From contig CANQCU010000001.1 in assembly GCA_947590905.1 (NCBI GenBank), forward strand, positions 82,613-146,612: DNA of 64,000 bases, in the 5' to 3' direction. Below are positions 31,212 through 42,205 of the stretch, one piece after another. Positions within the stretch are counted from its first letter, which is position 1, and each line of letters starts with the position of its first letter. The notes beneath the pieces are model-generated. The model was not told the DNA's origin. It did no database searches and was given only the letters and a program-made list of their open reading frames with translations. The stretch is from an uncultured Clostridia bacterium (lineage in GTDB: Bacteria; Bacillota; Clostridia; TANB77; CAG-508). Made by a program: the position numbers and the translations under genes.

Positions 31212-33083
31212 TTACATTAGTTCAAGTATCATACCACTATATGGGGCAATTTTGTTTTCTAAAGTTTCTTTCGTATTGAATATTATTTTTGCGCTTTTCC
31301 CTTCATAAATATCTGAAGGAAGGTCCAACACTTGATTGGTTCTGTTTAATACGAGAATCATACTTCTATCTTCTGACATTCTTTTTATTATACATCCTTC
31401 ATCATCAGCCCATTTTACTTCAAAATCTGCTATGCCAAAAAATTCTTTTTCCTTTTTTCTAAATTTACCTATTTCTTTAAAAAATCTAAGAAGTTTTTTG
31501 TCTTTTCTATTCCATGGATAGCATTTCCGGCAAAATGGGTCTTTTTGTCCAGACACTCCTACTTCGTCGCCATAAAAAATTGATGGTATTCCTGGTAAGA
31601 AATATAAGAGTAAATAGCTGATTTTTAGTCTTTCTCTTCCTAATATATATTCTTCTCTTGATAGTTCATCATGTGTGTTTTGCCAAATTTTATCTTGGTC
31701 ATTTACTTCTGGTCCGGCAAGCTTTGTTATTGCTCTTACAGTATCATGACTCGACAAGAAATTCATTAAAGAATACGCTATTTCTCTTGGGTAATTTTCT
31801 ACGAATATTCTTGTGAGCACTTCAACTAAATTACTTGCCCAGTATTCTCCGCCATACCTTATATAAGCAAGTATTGCTTCTTTTACAGGATAATTCATCA
31901 CTGATGTAAGCTCATTGCCTAAAAAGTATTCCATCCTGTGTCCATAGTTTGTTTTATTGCTTGCATCTTCCCAAACCTCTCCTACTATTATAATCTCTTT
32001 TTTGTTTCTTTTAGAAACATCATAGATTTTCTTTAAAGTGTGGTTTGGGAGCTCATCAGCCACATCTAATCGGATTCCATCAATTCCTAAACTATACCAA
32101 TAATCCAGAAGTCCTCCTTCTGCGAAAGCAAACTTTTGAAAACTTATAGACTCTTGATTAATTTTAGGAAGTGTTGTAAATCCCCACCATGATTCGTACT
32201 GATACGGATAATTGGAGAAATAGTACCAATCGTAATATTCGCTGTTTCTTGAATTATATGCGCCATTGCTTTGGAAGCGTCCTTCTTTGTTGAAATATTT
32301 GCTATCAGATCCTGTATGATTTAGCACGGTATCTAATATTATTATCATTCCTCGCCTATGTGCTTCATCAATAAACTCGATTAAATCTTGTTTTTTGCCA
32401 AGAACTGGGTCTACTTCTTTGTAATCAGAGGTATTGTACCTATGATTACTATTTGCAAGCCAAATAGGATTTAAATACAGTACTGTGACTCCTAATTTTT
32501 TTAAGTATTCAAGCCTATTTTTAATTCCCTGCAGGTTTCCTCCAAAATAGTCCATTCCAATTAAATCATCACTGAAAAACGGTTTTTCTCCCCATTCCCG
32601 ATAGATTCTATCTTTTGGAAGATCTTCTATTTTTCCAAATTTATAAAATCTATCTGGAAAGATTTGGTACATAATTCCGTCTGACATAGTTTTGCTTGTA
32701 GGTGTCGGTTTATATACTGTAAGTTGCCAATCCTCCTTTTCCATATTCCAATGCCAATCTTGAATTTTGCCATCAAAACACATATGTTCTTTGGTGATTA
32801 CTTTCTTTTGACCATTCGAATAAAATTCGAAATGATACTTGTAAATATTTATTTCCTGTATTCTGATATTAGCCTCAAAAACTATTTCCTCTCCTTCTTT
32901 TGCTATTTTCTCCATTTTGCAGATGATTGATCCTTGCATCCAGTACCTATCGAAAATCAAATATAGATCACTTGGATTTAAACTAACGTTTATTTTAACC
33001 CGAAAGCATATCTTATCATTTGGTTTTACTGGTCCTACTGGATTTTTGAATGTTTTGTCTGTGCTACAAAATATTTTTCCCAT
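31212..33083 (-). CDS. GH13 alpha-glucosidase/neopullulanase-like enzyme
   Basis: 623 residues without signal peptide, so probably intracellular. The N-terminal 120 residues form a beta-rich CBM-like domain. The barrel has IIILDTVLNHTGSDS, the nucleophile in GIDGIRLDVADELP near residue 345, the acid in IIVGEVWED near residue 370, and LSSHDTVRAI. It hydrolyses maltodextrins or glycogen. Composition is less AT-rich than the neighbours, and three in-frame CGG triplets (31529, 32600 and 33002) must be Arg: a +1 step at any of them would end the protein early. The Arg in DPFCRKCYPW is a conserved position in this family. Confidence 0.9.
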   Translation of the reverse strand: MGKIFCSTDKTFKNPVGPVKPNDKICFRVKINVSLNPSDLYLIFDRYWMQGSIICKMEKIAKEGEEIVFEANIRIQEINIYKYHFEFYSNGQKKVITKEHMCFDGKIQDWHWNMEKEDWQLTVYKPTPTSKTMSDGIMYQIFPDRFYKFGKIEDLPKDRIYREWGEKPFFSDDLIGMDYFGGNLQGIKNRLEYLKKLGVTVLYLNPIWLANSNHRYNTSDYKEVDPVLGKKQDLIEFIDEAHRRGMIIILDTVLNHTGSDSKYFNKEGRFQSNGAYNSRNSEYYDWYYFSNYPYQYESWWGFTTLPKINQESISFQKFAFAEGGLLDYWYSLGIDGIRLDVADELPNHTLKKIYDVSKRNKKEIIIVGEVWEDASNKTNYGHRMEYFLGNELTSVMNYPVKEAILAYIRYGGEYWASNLVEVLTRIFVENYPREIAYSLMNFLSSHDTVRAITKLAGPEVNDQDKIWQNTHDELSREEYILGRERLKISYLLLYFLPGIPSIFYGDEVGVSGQKDPFCRKCYPWNRKDKKLLRFFKEIGKFRKKEKEFFGIADFEVKWADDEGCIIKRMSEDRSMILVLNRTNQVLDLPSDIYEGKSAKIIFNTKETLENKIAPYSGMILELM

Positions 33084-33174
33084 TAGATTTCCCTTCTTTC
33101 GTTATAATAACTTATTAAAGGTTTTTCAAATTTTTATTTATTTAAAAAATATCATAAGTTTAATTTATTGTCAA

Positions 33175-33213
33175 TCTAAAAGGTGAACTCCAAAAAAGAG
33201 TTCACCTTTTAGA
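33175..33213. terminator. Terminator-like hairpin after the 33255 gene
   Basis: A 16-bp stem TCTAAAAGGTGAACTC / GAGTTCACCTTTTAGA around an A-rich loop lies 40 nt after the stop of the acidic gene and upstream of the GH13 gene. Confidence 0.75.
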
Positions 33214-33254
33214 TTTAGAATTGTTTCTTACTTGCTATTTTTGTTTCTTAGTTG

Positions 33255-33659
33255 TTATTTTTTGTGAAACATATCCTCGTCGGTTTCGCCACATCTCTCC
33301 ATGGTTTCGTTTGTGAAAAGCGTCTCAGCATCGCCCAAATCGTCCAAAAGATGCTTAAGATCAGCGTAAAAATCATCAAATGATTCTACACCATGCTCAT
33401 GAAGCTCTTCTACGCCCTTCATAAGCATCTCTTTAATTGCGCTCTCATACTCAATCTCAGGCATCTTTTCCATATGGGCATCAAGCTCTGCCAAGTCGTA
33501 CTTTCCATCCTCGTCTTCGTCTAATTCCTCCATGACGTATAAAAGTTCGTCAATAAATATAGCTATCGCTATGTTTTCTGACAGAACCTTGCGAAACCAC
33601 TCCTCGTTATGAACGAGGAGTCTTTCCCGCTTGGGACCTTCTTTACCATTTTGTTCCAT
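33255..33659 (-). CDS. Hypothetical acidic protein of atypical composition (134 aa)
   Basis: I do not recognise this protein. It is helical and very acidic (VMEELDEDEDGKYDLAELDAH, FDDFYADLKHLLDDL), with no membrane segment. The DEDEDGKYDLAEL stretch resembles a calcium-binding loop but lacks a full EF-hand pattern. GAAAGGAC precedes the ATG. Codon use is GC-richer than the flanking dnaJ. CGG at 33629-33627 is in frame and must be Arg (GPKRERLL), because a +1 step gives a stop within 20 codons. It lies downstream of dnaJ but is probably separate. Confidence 0.6.
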   Translation of the reverse strand: MEQNGKEGPKRERLLVHNEEWFRKVLSENIAIAIFIDELLYVMEELDEDEDGKYDLAELDAHMEKMPEIEYESAIKEMLMKGVEELHEHGVESFDDFYADLKHLLDDLGDAETLFTNETMERCGETDEDMFHKK

Positions 33660-33773
33660 AAAAAATTGTCCTTTCTGGGAATTCCCATTAATTCTGCTAG
33701 TGGCTAACTTACCACTGAGAAGTATATTATATCATATCTTATGTAAATGTGCAACTTCATATGAACAAAGCGC

Positions 33774-34919
33774 CTATCCAAATATTCCTTTTTTTCTAAC
33801 TGGTGGTTGCTCGTTCATTGTGATTGCAAGTTTTTCGAATAAATCTCTTTGCTCTTTTGTAAGTCTCTTTGGTACTTGAACTATTACATTAAATACAAAA
33901 TCACCTTTGTAGCTTCCATTGATAGTTGTAAATCCTTTTTGCTTTATTTTAAATTTGGCACCTGTCTGTGTTCCTTCTGGTATCTTAAATTTTTCGTTAG
34001 TGCCATCTACCATAGGAATATCAAGTTCTGCACCTAAAGTTGCCTGAGTCACTGTTACAGGTATATCGCAAAGTACATCATTATTTTTTCTAATGTAAAC
34101 TGGATGATGTTTTATATGTACTACAATATATAAATCACCTTTTGGTCCACCATTTGTTCCAGGTGCTCCTTCTCCTTTTAATACTACTGTTTGATTATCA
34201 TCTATTCCAGCAGGTATACTAACATTTATTTTTGCTTGTTTTCTAATCTTTCCTTTTCCTCTACACTTTTCGCAAACTTCTTTTATAACTTTACCCGTTC
34301 CACCACAAGTTGTACACGTTCTCATTGTTTGCATTTGTCCTAAAAATGTAGTTTGTACTTGTCTTATTTGACCTGTTCCACCACAAACAGGACACTTTTC
34401 TGGACTTGTTCCTGGTTTTGCTCCACTTCCATGGCAAATATCACAAGTATCTTCTCTTGATATATTTATTTGTTTTCTTACACCTAAAAATGATTCTTCA
34501 AAAGTAATTTCTATATCATGTCTTAAATCGGCCCCTTTACTTGGTCCATTATAACTTGCTTTTGAAGACCTTCTTCTGCCTCCTCCAAAAATTGAAGAAA
34601 CAATATCGTCTAAATCTATATCGAATCCGTCAAACCCAGAGGTAGAATATGAATAATATCCATTTCCACCTCCAAAGCCACTTCCGGCACCTGGTCCACT
34701 TGCGCCAAATTGGTCATACATAGCTCTTTTTTGTTTATCTGATAATGTTTCATATGCTTCGTTTATTTCTTTAAATTTAGCTTCTGCTTCTTTTTTATTA
34801 TCTGGGTTTGCATCAGGATGATACTTTTTGGCAAGTCTTCTATATGCTTTTTTTATTTCTTCATCGGTAGCAGTTTTACTTACTCCTAAAACTTCATAAA
34901 AATCTTTTTTTTCCGCCAT
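33774..34919 (-). CDS. dnaJ: Chaperone DnaJ
   Basis: 381 residues. J domain at residues 5-70 with the HPD motif ([19 protein letters not shown]), then a Gly/Phe-rich linker. Four CxxCxGxG zinc repeats lie between residues 155 and 230 ([32 protein letters not shown]), followed by the substrate-binding C-domain. It stimulates the ATPase of DnaK. It follows dnaK by 12 nt at the end of the heat-shock operon. Confidence 0.97.
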   Translation of the reverse strand: MAEKKDFYEVLGVSKTATDEEIKKAYRRLAKKYHPDANPDNKKEAEAKFKEINEAYETLSDKQKRAMYDQFGASGPGAGSGFGGGNGYYSYSTSGFDGFDIDLDDIVSSIFGGGRRRSSKASYNGPSKGADLRHDIEITFEESFLGVRKQINISREDTCDICHGSGAKPGTSPEKCPVCGGTGQIRQVQTTFLGQMQTMRTCTTCGGTGKVIKEVCEKCRGKGKIRKQAKINVSIPAGIDDNQTVVLKGEGAPGTNGGPKGDLYIVVHIKHHPVYIRKNNDVLCDIPVTVTQATLGAELDIPMVDGTNEKFKIPEGTQTGAKFKIKQKGFTTINGSYKGDFVFNVIVQVPKRLTKEQRDLFEKLAITMNEQPPVRKKGIFG

Positions 34920-34931
34920 TATAGCTTACTC

Positions 34932-36887
<1,956 letters not shown>

Positions 36888-37035
36888 TTAGCTTAATTCC
36901 TAGTATTACTCACTTTTAATTGATTTTATTATATTATATTTTTTATTTCTATCATCTTTTGTATAAATTTATAATAATTTTATTATTAACTAAAATTTAT
37001 AGTTTAAAGTAATTTTTACTAAAGTTTTATTTTTA

Positions 37036-37578
37036 CTAGTTTGCAACTATTACCATTGCATGTCTGATTACTTTATCACCTAATTTGTAACCTTTTCTAA
37101 ATTCTTCTTTTATTTCTTTTTCTCCTAATGTTTCGTCTTGCACTGTGCTTACTGCTTCATGTAGTTCTGGATCAAAGGTTTTTCCAACGCTTTCTATTTG
37201 TTCTACTCCAAGTGACTTTAAAACATCTAAATACTGTTTTAATACTAAATCTATTCCTTGTTTATAGTTTGTATCTTGAGTTTCTGCACTTTCTGCTTTT
37301 TCTAGATTGTCTAAAACTGGTAAGAGTTTACAAACTACATCACCAAGTATTGATGAATATAGCATTTCTCGTTCCTTAGAAGTTCTTTTTTTGAAATTAT
37401 CAAATTCTGCCATTAACCTTTTTAATCTATCTGTAGTATTTTCTAGGTCTTCTGTTAATTTTTGAACTTCGGGACTTTTTGCTATTTCTTCTTGATTTGT
37501 ATTTTCTACTTGTTCTGGATTGTTTTCCTCTTTTTTATCTTCTACATTATCTTTCAAGTCGTTTTTGTTTTCTTCCAT
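37036..37578 (-). CDS. grpE: Nucleotide exchange factor GrpE
   Basis: 180 residues: an acidic, disordered N-terminal 45 residues, a long coiled coil (about 50-100, with RLMAEFDNFKKRTSKEREM), and the C-terminal beta domain with SLGVEQIESVGKTFDPELHEAVSTV. It releases ADP from DnaK. The gap to dnaK is 247 nt of AT-rich sequence in which I see no promoter or gene with confidence. Confidence 0.96.
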   Translation of the reverse strand: MEENKNDLKDNVEDKKEENNPEQVENTNQEEIAKSPEVQKLTEDLENTTDRLKRLMAEFDNFKKRTSKEREMLYSSILGDVVCKLLPVLDNLEKAESAETQDTNYKQGIDLVLKQYLDVLKSLGVEQIESVGKTFDPELHEAVSTVQDETLGEKEIKEEFRKGYKLGDKVIRHAMVIVAN

Positions 37579-37601
37579 AGTTTCCCTCCATTTTCTATAA
37601 A

Positions 37602-38621
37602 TTATTTATTATCTTCTTTAAAATTATCATCAAGTTTTTTACTTATATATTTCATTACTGAAATTACCTTCGAATAATTCATTCTCTTTGGTCCGATTAT
37701 TCCTATTGTTCCTAACTCTTTATCTCCAACTGAATGTTTAAATGTAACAATACTAAAATCTTTTAATTCTTTATTTTCGTTTTCATCACCTATATATATT
37801 TGTATGTCTTCTGCAAATCCTGTATTTAAAATATCTCTCATGAGTTCTTTTGTATCTAGAATATTTACAAAGTTTTTTGCAAGTTCTAGGCTTTTAAATT
37901 CAGGAAGTTCAAAAGATTTATTGGCTCCTTCTAGATATATTTTTTCTTCTTCTATTAATTTTTTCATTTGTTCAATGATTGGTCTAATTATGTTTATACT
38001 GTATTTAAGTTCTCTAATAATGTATTTTTCCAAAGATGTATCTATTTTTTCAATAGGTTCTCCTTTTAATTTGTTATTAAAGAAGTAATTTAATGTTTCA
38101 ACTTGTTCTTCTTCTATATCTTCATCAAATTTTATAATTGTTTCTTTAACTAGCCCTGTATCTGTTACTATTATTCCCATAAGCATTCTACTGCCTAATA
38201 AAACAAATTTTATTTCTTCTATCAATTGTTGTGATGCTTTTGGTCCTATACTTACTGTTGTATAATGTGTAATTTCTGAGAGTGTTGTTGTTGCAATTTT
38301 TGTAAGTTCTTCTATTCCATTTGCCTTGTTTTCCAATTTTTCTTGTATATATTTTATTTCTTCTAAGCTTATATTATCGTATTTTAAAAGTTCATCTACA
38401 TAAAGCCTATATCCCTTAGCAGATGGAACACGACCACTCGAAATATGTGTTTTTTCAAGATAGCCTAATTTTTCTAATTCTGCCATATCATTTCTTACTG
38501 TTGCAGAGCTTATATTACTTTCATATTTTTCTACTATGGCAGCTGAACTTACTGGTTCTGCTGTGTCTATATATTCGTCTACTATTTCTTTTAGTATTTT
38601 TTTCTTACGCTCATCTAACAT
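37602..38621 (-). CDS. hrcA: Heat-inducible transcription repressor HrcA
   Basis: 339 residues. The N-terminal winged helix reads RKKKILKEIVDEYIDTAEPVSSAAI ... SSATVRNDMAELEKLGYLEKTHISSGRVPSAKGYRLYVD, a diagnostic HrcA stretch. The C-terminal domain ends IGIIGPKRMNYSKVISVMKYIS. It represses its own operon by binding CIRCE, and a CIRCE lies 34 nt upstream of the start. Confidence 0.97.
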   Translation of the reverse strand: MLDERKKKILKEIVDEYIDTAEPVSSAAIVEKYESNISSATVRNDMAELEKLGYLEKTHISSGRVPSAKGYRLYVDELLKYDNISLEEIKYIQEKLENKANGIEELTKIATTTLSEITHYTTVSIGPKASQQLIEEIKFVLLGSRMLMGIIVTDTGLVKETIIKFDEDIEEEQVETLNYFFNNKLKGEPIEKIDTSLEKYIIRELKYSINIIRPIIEQMKKLIEEEKIYLEGANKSFELPEFKSLELAKNFVNILDTKELMRDILNTGFAEDIQIYIGDENENKELKDFSIVTFKHSVGDKELGTIGIIGPKRMNYSKVISVMKYISKKLDDNFKEDNK

Positions 38622-38654
38622 ATATTACGCCTCCATTAGCTTATCTTGCCTTTA

Positions 38655-38681
38655 TTAGCACTCAATATCTCGGACTGCTAA
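38655..38681. promoter_or_regulatory. CIRCE operator for HrcA
   Basis: TTAGCACTC, nine bases, then GACTGCTAA: the CIRCE consensus with one deviation (C for G at the third base of the right half). It overlaps the expected transcription start of hrcA, directly after the -10 box. Confidence 0.93.
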
Positions 38682-38682
38682 T

Positions 38683-38711
38683 ATAATATAACTTTTTTTA
38701 GCAGTTGTCAA
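38683..38711 (-). promoter_or_regulatory. SigA-type promoter of the hrcA operon
   Basis: Minus strand: consensus -35 TTGACA (38711-38706), 17-nt spacer, -10 TATTAT (38688-38683). The CIRCE operator begins immediately downstream. Confidence 0.88.
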
Positions 38712-38756
38712 TAGTTTTTGCTAATTTTATATAAATTTTTGTATATGATTATAAAT

Positions 38757-38868
38757 GAAGTTTAATGTTTTATTTTTATAGCTTTGCTGTCGCATAAATT
38801 TTACATGTAAGTTGCTCCATTTTGCACTACGCTTTGCTACATTTGATCGCTTACGCAACTTAAACTTC
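38757..38868 (-). repeat. Long-arm palindromic structured repeat, copy 4 (degenerate)
   Basis: Minus orientation. The core is recognisable (GCGTAAGCGA...GGAGCAA...GACAGCAAAGC) but the outer arms pair over only 8 bp (GAAGTTTA / TAAACTTC) and the inner stem is broken. It sits between hrcA and the tRNA gene, not at a gene end, and looks like a decaying copy. Confidence 0.75.
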
Positions 38869-38898
38869 CTTTTTTTACTTATAATAAAGCAATTTTGC

Positions 38899-38928
38899 TT
38901 GACTTTTATGTACTTGCTATGCTAAAAT
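38899..38928 (+). promoter_or_regulatory. Putative promoter of tRNA-Glu
   Basis: TTGACT (38899-38904), an 18-nt spacer and TAAAAT (38923-38928) stand 18 nt upstream of the mature tRNA 5' end. Confidence 0.65.
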
Positions 38929-38946
38929 AAAAAAGATGAAAAAATT

Positions 38947-39021
38947 GGCCCCTTGGTCAAGCGGTCAAGACGCCACCCTCTCAAGGTGGAATCATGGGTT
39001 CGATTCCCGTAGGGGTCACCA
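38947..39021 (+). tRNA. tRNA-Glu (anticodon CTC)
   Basis: Cloverleaf: acceptor GGCCCCT / AGGGGTC, D-arm GTC...GAC, anticodon stem CCACC / GGTGG with loop CTCTCAA (anticodon CTC, reading GAG), T-arm around GTTCGATTC, and encoded CCA. The plus-strand gene stands alone between hrcA and udk and is followed by a terminator. In an AT-rich genome the TTC isoacceptor would normally be the main species, so this is an extra, GAG-specific tRNA. Confidence 0.93.
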
Positions 39022-39029
39022 AAACAAAT

Positions 39030-39073
39030 AAAAAAAGCACTATTTTAAATATTCTCAAAATAGTGTTTTTTTA
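39030..39073. terminator. Bidirectional terminator between tRNA-Glu and udk
   Basis: AAAAAAGCACTATTTT pairs with AAAATAGTGTTTTTTT around a short AT loop, giving T tracts on both strands. Confidence 0.88.
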
Positions 39074-39078
39074 TTGCA

Positions 39079-39687
39079 TTAATTTTTTAATTCTTTAATC
39101 TTTTCAATAACCTTATCTATTTCTTTACTATCATTTCCATTAATGATTATATCAGCTTTTTCTTTGCATGGTTCTATATATTTTTCGTGCATTGGTTTTA
39201 ATGTGCTTTTATATTTTTCCGTAATATATTCTACTGTTGTTCCTCTTTCTTTTGTATCTCTATTAAGTAATCTTATTAGCCTTAAATCAGCATCTGTATC
39301 TACAAAGACTTTAAGGTCCATTAGGTTTAAAAGTTTTTGATTTTCAAGTACTAGCAATCCTTCAATAATAATTATTGGAGCTGGTTTTACAGTTACCGTT
39401 TCTTCTTCTCTAAGGCGTTCTACATATGAATATATAGGTCTCTCGATTGTTTTTCCTTCTCTTAAAGAATTAATCTGCTCAATTAATAAATCTGTTTCAT
39501 ATGCATCTGGACAATCATAATTCATTTTTTCTCTTTCTGCCTTTGTAAATTCACTATAGCTTTTATAATAAAAATCATGTGATAAAATTATTACATCATC
39601 TTTAAATTCTTCTTTTATTTTTTTAGCTAATGTTGTCTTTCCAGAAGCAGTACCTCCTGCAATTCCTACTATTATTGGTTCTTTCAT
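39079..39687 (-). CDS. udk: Uridine kinase
   Basis: 202 residues from the ATG at 39687, chosen because AAAGGA lies 12 nt upstream. The P-loop is GIAGGTASGKTTLAKKI. Further motifs are LSHDFYYKSYSEF, NYDCPDAYETDLL and IIIEGLLVLENQ, typical of uridine/cytidine kinase. It phosphorylates uridine for pyrimidine salvage. Frame intact. Confidence 0.92.
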   Translation of the reverse strand: MKEPIIVGIAGGTASGKTTLAKKIKEEFKDDVIILSHDFYYKSYSEFTKAEREKMNYDCPDAYETDLLIEQINSLREGKTIERPIYSYVERLREEETVTVKPAPIIIIEGLLVLENQKLLNLMDLKVFVDTDADLRLIRLLNRDTKERGTTVEYITEKYKSTLKPMHEKYIEPCKEKADIIINGNDSKEIDKVIEKIKELKN

Positions 39688-39753
39688 TACTAATTTCATT
39701 CCTTTCAATTTACTACAAATAAAATTTATCAATATTTATAATCTTTATATCTT

Positions 39754-40683
39754 TTATAGACTTAACACTTCATTATCAACACTTGCTATTTTATTTGCTT
39801 CTTTTTCTTTATTTTCTCTATCTTCTAGTTGCTTATATAATGTATCTAAAAAACTTCCTACTCCTCCTGCATTATTGTCTTCAAGAGTAATAAAATCAGC
39901 AACTTCTTTTAATGATTCTGTTGCATTTTTCATTGCGACTTTAAGTCCAGCTGCTCCTAGCATTTCTACGTCGTTTCCTCCATCTCCGATAGCAATAATT
40001 TCCTCTTTTTTTATTCCTAAATATCGTGCTAATATTTCAATTGCACTTGCCTTTGTAACTCCTTCTCTCATTATATCATAATATGCTAATTTTTCAACCT
40101 TTCCACATATTTCTGGAGTTGTTCTTATGCATGGTTTTGATATTTGCAAGCCTTTAATACTAGCAAGTCCGCTATAACATGCTTTTAATTCTTCTTCTGT
40201 TCCATTTACTGCAAATAACGGAATTGGTTCTTGTAATGTCTTTATATATTCTTCTAAATCATTCTGGTAATTAAAAGGTACTCCCATATTATCATACATT
40301 GGATCTACAACACGTCTATATGAATACTTTGCATCTGCAACTTCACATTTTGTAGTCATAAATTCATATTCTAATGACATTCTTTTACATATAGCTACTA
40401 ATGACTCAATTTGCTCCTTAGATAAAGATCTATTTACTAGGCATTCTCCCTTAATAAGGTCCATTACTATAGCTCCATTTGTTGCAATAATATAACTTTG
40501 AAAACTAGGTCCTCCTTTATCTGCAATATATTTTGCAACTTCTAGTGGTCTAGCTGTGGCTATTACTGGAATTATTCCAAATTTTTCATGTAATTTAGTG
40601 ATCACATCTATATTTATTTGTGGTATTTCTTTATAATCATCAAGTAATGTTCCATCAAGGTCTGTTACTAGCATCTTATACAT
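39754..40683 (-). CDS. Cof-type HAD-IIB family hydrolase
   Basis: 309 residues. The HAD nucleophile motif is VTDLDGTLLDDYKEIP at residue 5. A cap domain occupies residues 85-190. The closing motif is EIIAIGDGGNDVEMLGAAGLKVAMKNA. These proteins dephosphorylate sugar phosphates or related cofactors in the cytoplasm; the substrate is not evident. It lies between mini-RNase III and udk genes. Confidence 0.9.
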   Translation of the reverse strand: MYKMLVTDLDGTLLDDYKEIPQINIDVITKLHEKFGIIPVIATARPLEVAKYIADKGGPSFQSYIIATNGAIVMDLIKGECLVNRSLSKEQIESLVAICKRMSLEYEFMTTKCEVADAKYSYRRVVDPMYDNMGVPFNYQNDLEEYIKTLQEPIPLFAVNGTEEELKACYSGLASIKGLQISKPCIRTTPEICGKVEKLAYYDIMREGVTKASAIEILARYLGIKKEEIIAIGDGGNDVEMLGAAGLKVAMKNATESLKEVADFITLEDNNAGGVGSFLDTLYKQLEDRENKEKEANKIASVDNEVLSL

Positions 40684-40764
40684 CTTTTGGTCCCTCTCTT
40701 ATTTTTATATTTACATAATTATTTTAACATCATTTACATAAAATGTAAAGTATTTGTTTACCAA

Positions 40765-40801
40765 AAAGAAAAAATAGTGTTATTTTTAATAACACTATTT
40801 T
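40765..40801 (-). terminator. Intrinsic terminator after mrnC
   Basis: A 14-bp stem AAAATAGTGTTATT / AATAACACTATTTT, followed on the minus strand by TTTTTTCTTTTT. Confidence 0.88.
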
Positions 40802-40834
40802 CCTTACTTTTTTGCATTATTTTTAATTTTCATT

Positions 40835-41230
40835 CTAATATTCTCCTATATATTTCATACAATTATTCAAAATCTCTTTTAATCTTTCTTCTTGTTTGGT
40901 CATATAAAGGTAGCCAATGAGTCCTTCAAAAGCTGTTGAATACATGTATTCTTCTACTTCTGCATTTTTTGGTAAATGGTGATTTTTTGTATTTCTTGCT
41001 CTTTTAACTATCTCTTTTTCTCTTTCTGTTAATTCTTCTTCTAGATTTTTTAATATATTTGCTTGTGCAGATGCTTTAACATATTTTATACTTTCTAAAT
41101 GAAGCTTATGTGGTTTTAATCTTGTTTGATTTACTAAATTTTCTCTTATGTATAGCTCGTATACAGCATCTCCTATATATGCCCATGTAAGTGGTGATAG
41201 CTCATTTATTCTTCTCTCTAGCTCGTCCAA
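40835..41230 (-). CDS. mrnC: Mini-ribonuclease III
   Basis: 131 residues, consistent with the dsRBD-less RNase III family. LTWAYIGDAVYELYIRE carries the conserved Asp, and EVEEYMYSTAFEGLIGYLYM carries the Glu/Ala region of the catalytic helix. It matures 23S rRNA in Bacillus. It follows rbgA by 72 nt on the same strand. Confidence 0.9.
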   Translation of the reverse strand: MDELERRINELSPLTWAYIGDAVYELYIRENLVNQTRLKPHKLHLESIKYVKASAQANILKNLEEELTEREKEIVKRARNTKNHHLPKNAEVEEYMYSTAFEGLIGYLYMTKQEERLKEILNNCMKYIGEY

Positions 41231-41301
41231 TATTATATTTCCTTTCTCTATTTCTATTTACTTTTTATATCTATTTTGATTCAATTATTACATTTATTTT
41301 T

Positions 41302-42199
41302 TTATTTTGCTACTTTTTCTAAAGTAATTCTTCCAATTTTTGCATCTCTAAAATCTTGAAGTATTATGTTTGCTACTTTTTTGTTATCTACCTTGCCTCC
41401 TGAAACTAATGCTCCTCTTTTTTTACCTATTTGCTCCATAATTTCAAGGATTACTTCATTTTCTTCACTATTTCTTAGCTCTTCTTTTATTTTCTCTTCA
41501 TCTAATCCATATTTTTGAGCTAACATTGATAAATAATTATTTGCTAAGTATTTAATTAAGTAAAAAGCAATTTCTTCTTTATCTAAGATTTCATCTTTGA
41601 TAGTTCCTGTATATGCTAGATTAAGTCCAACTTCTTCATTTTCAAACTTAGGCCAAAGTACTCCAGGAGTATCTAATAATTCTATATTTTTTGCAATTCT
41701 TATCCATTGTTTTTTTACTGTAACACCTGGTTTATTTCCGGACTTTAGCTGTTGTTTTTTTTGATACTCTATTTATAAAAGATGACTTTCCTACATTTGG
41801 TATTCCTAGAACCAAAACTCTAATAATTTTTCCAGTTCTTCCCTTTTTAGCACTTTCCTCTAGTTCTTCTTTCATCAAATCCTCTATTTTAGAGATAACC
41901 TCTCTTGTTCCTTTTCCGTCATTTGAATTAACTAAAACTGTTTCTATTTGCTGTTTTTTAAAATATTCTTGCCATTTTTTTGTCTCTGTTTCATCTGCTA
42001 AGTCACATTTATTCAAAAGTATTATTTTTTTCTTTTTATCTATAATATTTCTAATGTCTGGATTTCTACTTGATACAGGTATTCTAGCATCTAGCATTTC
42101 TATTACTACATCTATTAGTTTTAAGTCTTCTATTATCTCTCTTTTAGCTTTTGCCATATGTCCTGGATACCAGTTGATGTTTGTTTTATTTTCGCTCAT
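41302..42199 (-). CDS. rbgA: Ribosome biogenesis GTPase RbgA (YlqF), with a CGG +1 frame change
   Basis: About 298 residues. It is circularly permuted: NKCDLAD (G4) near residue 65 precedes GIPNVGKSSFINRV (G1) near residue 130. NWYPGHMAKAKREI opens the protein. The frame breaks at C41740 (AAA GTC C GGA AAT AAA). Skipping it gives TTAKVGNKPGVT, the conserved switch region, then LLDTPGVLWP. It assembles the 50S subunit. The ATG overlaps the stop of the upstream KilA-N gene (ATGA). A second copy of codons 1-11 lies at 43129-43167, showing that the 5' end was duplicated by an insertion. Confidence 0.93.
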
Positions 42200-42205
42200 C
42201 TTTTC
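42167..42205 (-). repeat. 39-nt direct repeat, copy at the intact rbgA 5' end
   Basis: Covers the ATG and first 11 codons of rbgA plus GAAAAG upstream. It matches 43129-43167 with a single mismatch. The pair brackets the KilA-N gene, as attachment-site-like duplications do. Confidence 0.85.

Noticed and set aside
38947..39021. The tRNA as a candidate CGG-reading suppressor
   Set aside because: It has a normal 7-nt anticodon loop with anticodon CTC, a tRNA-Glu. It cannot read CGG or CGGN.
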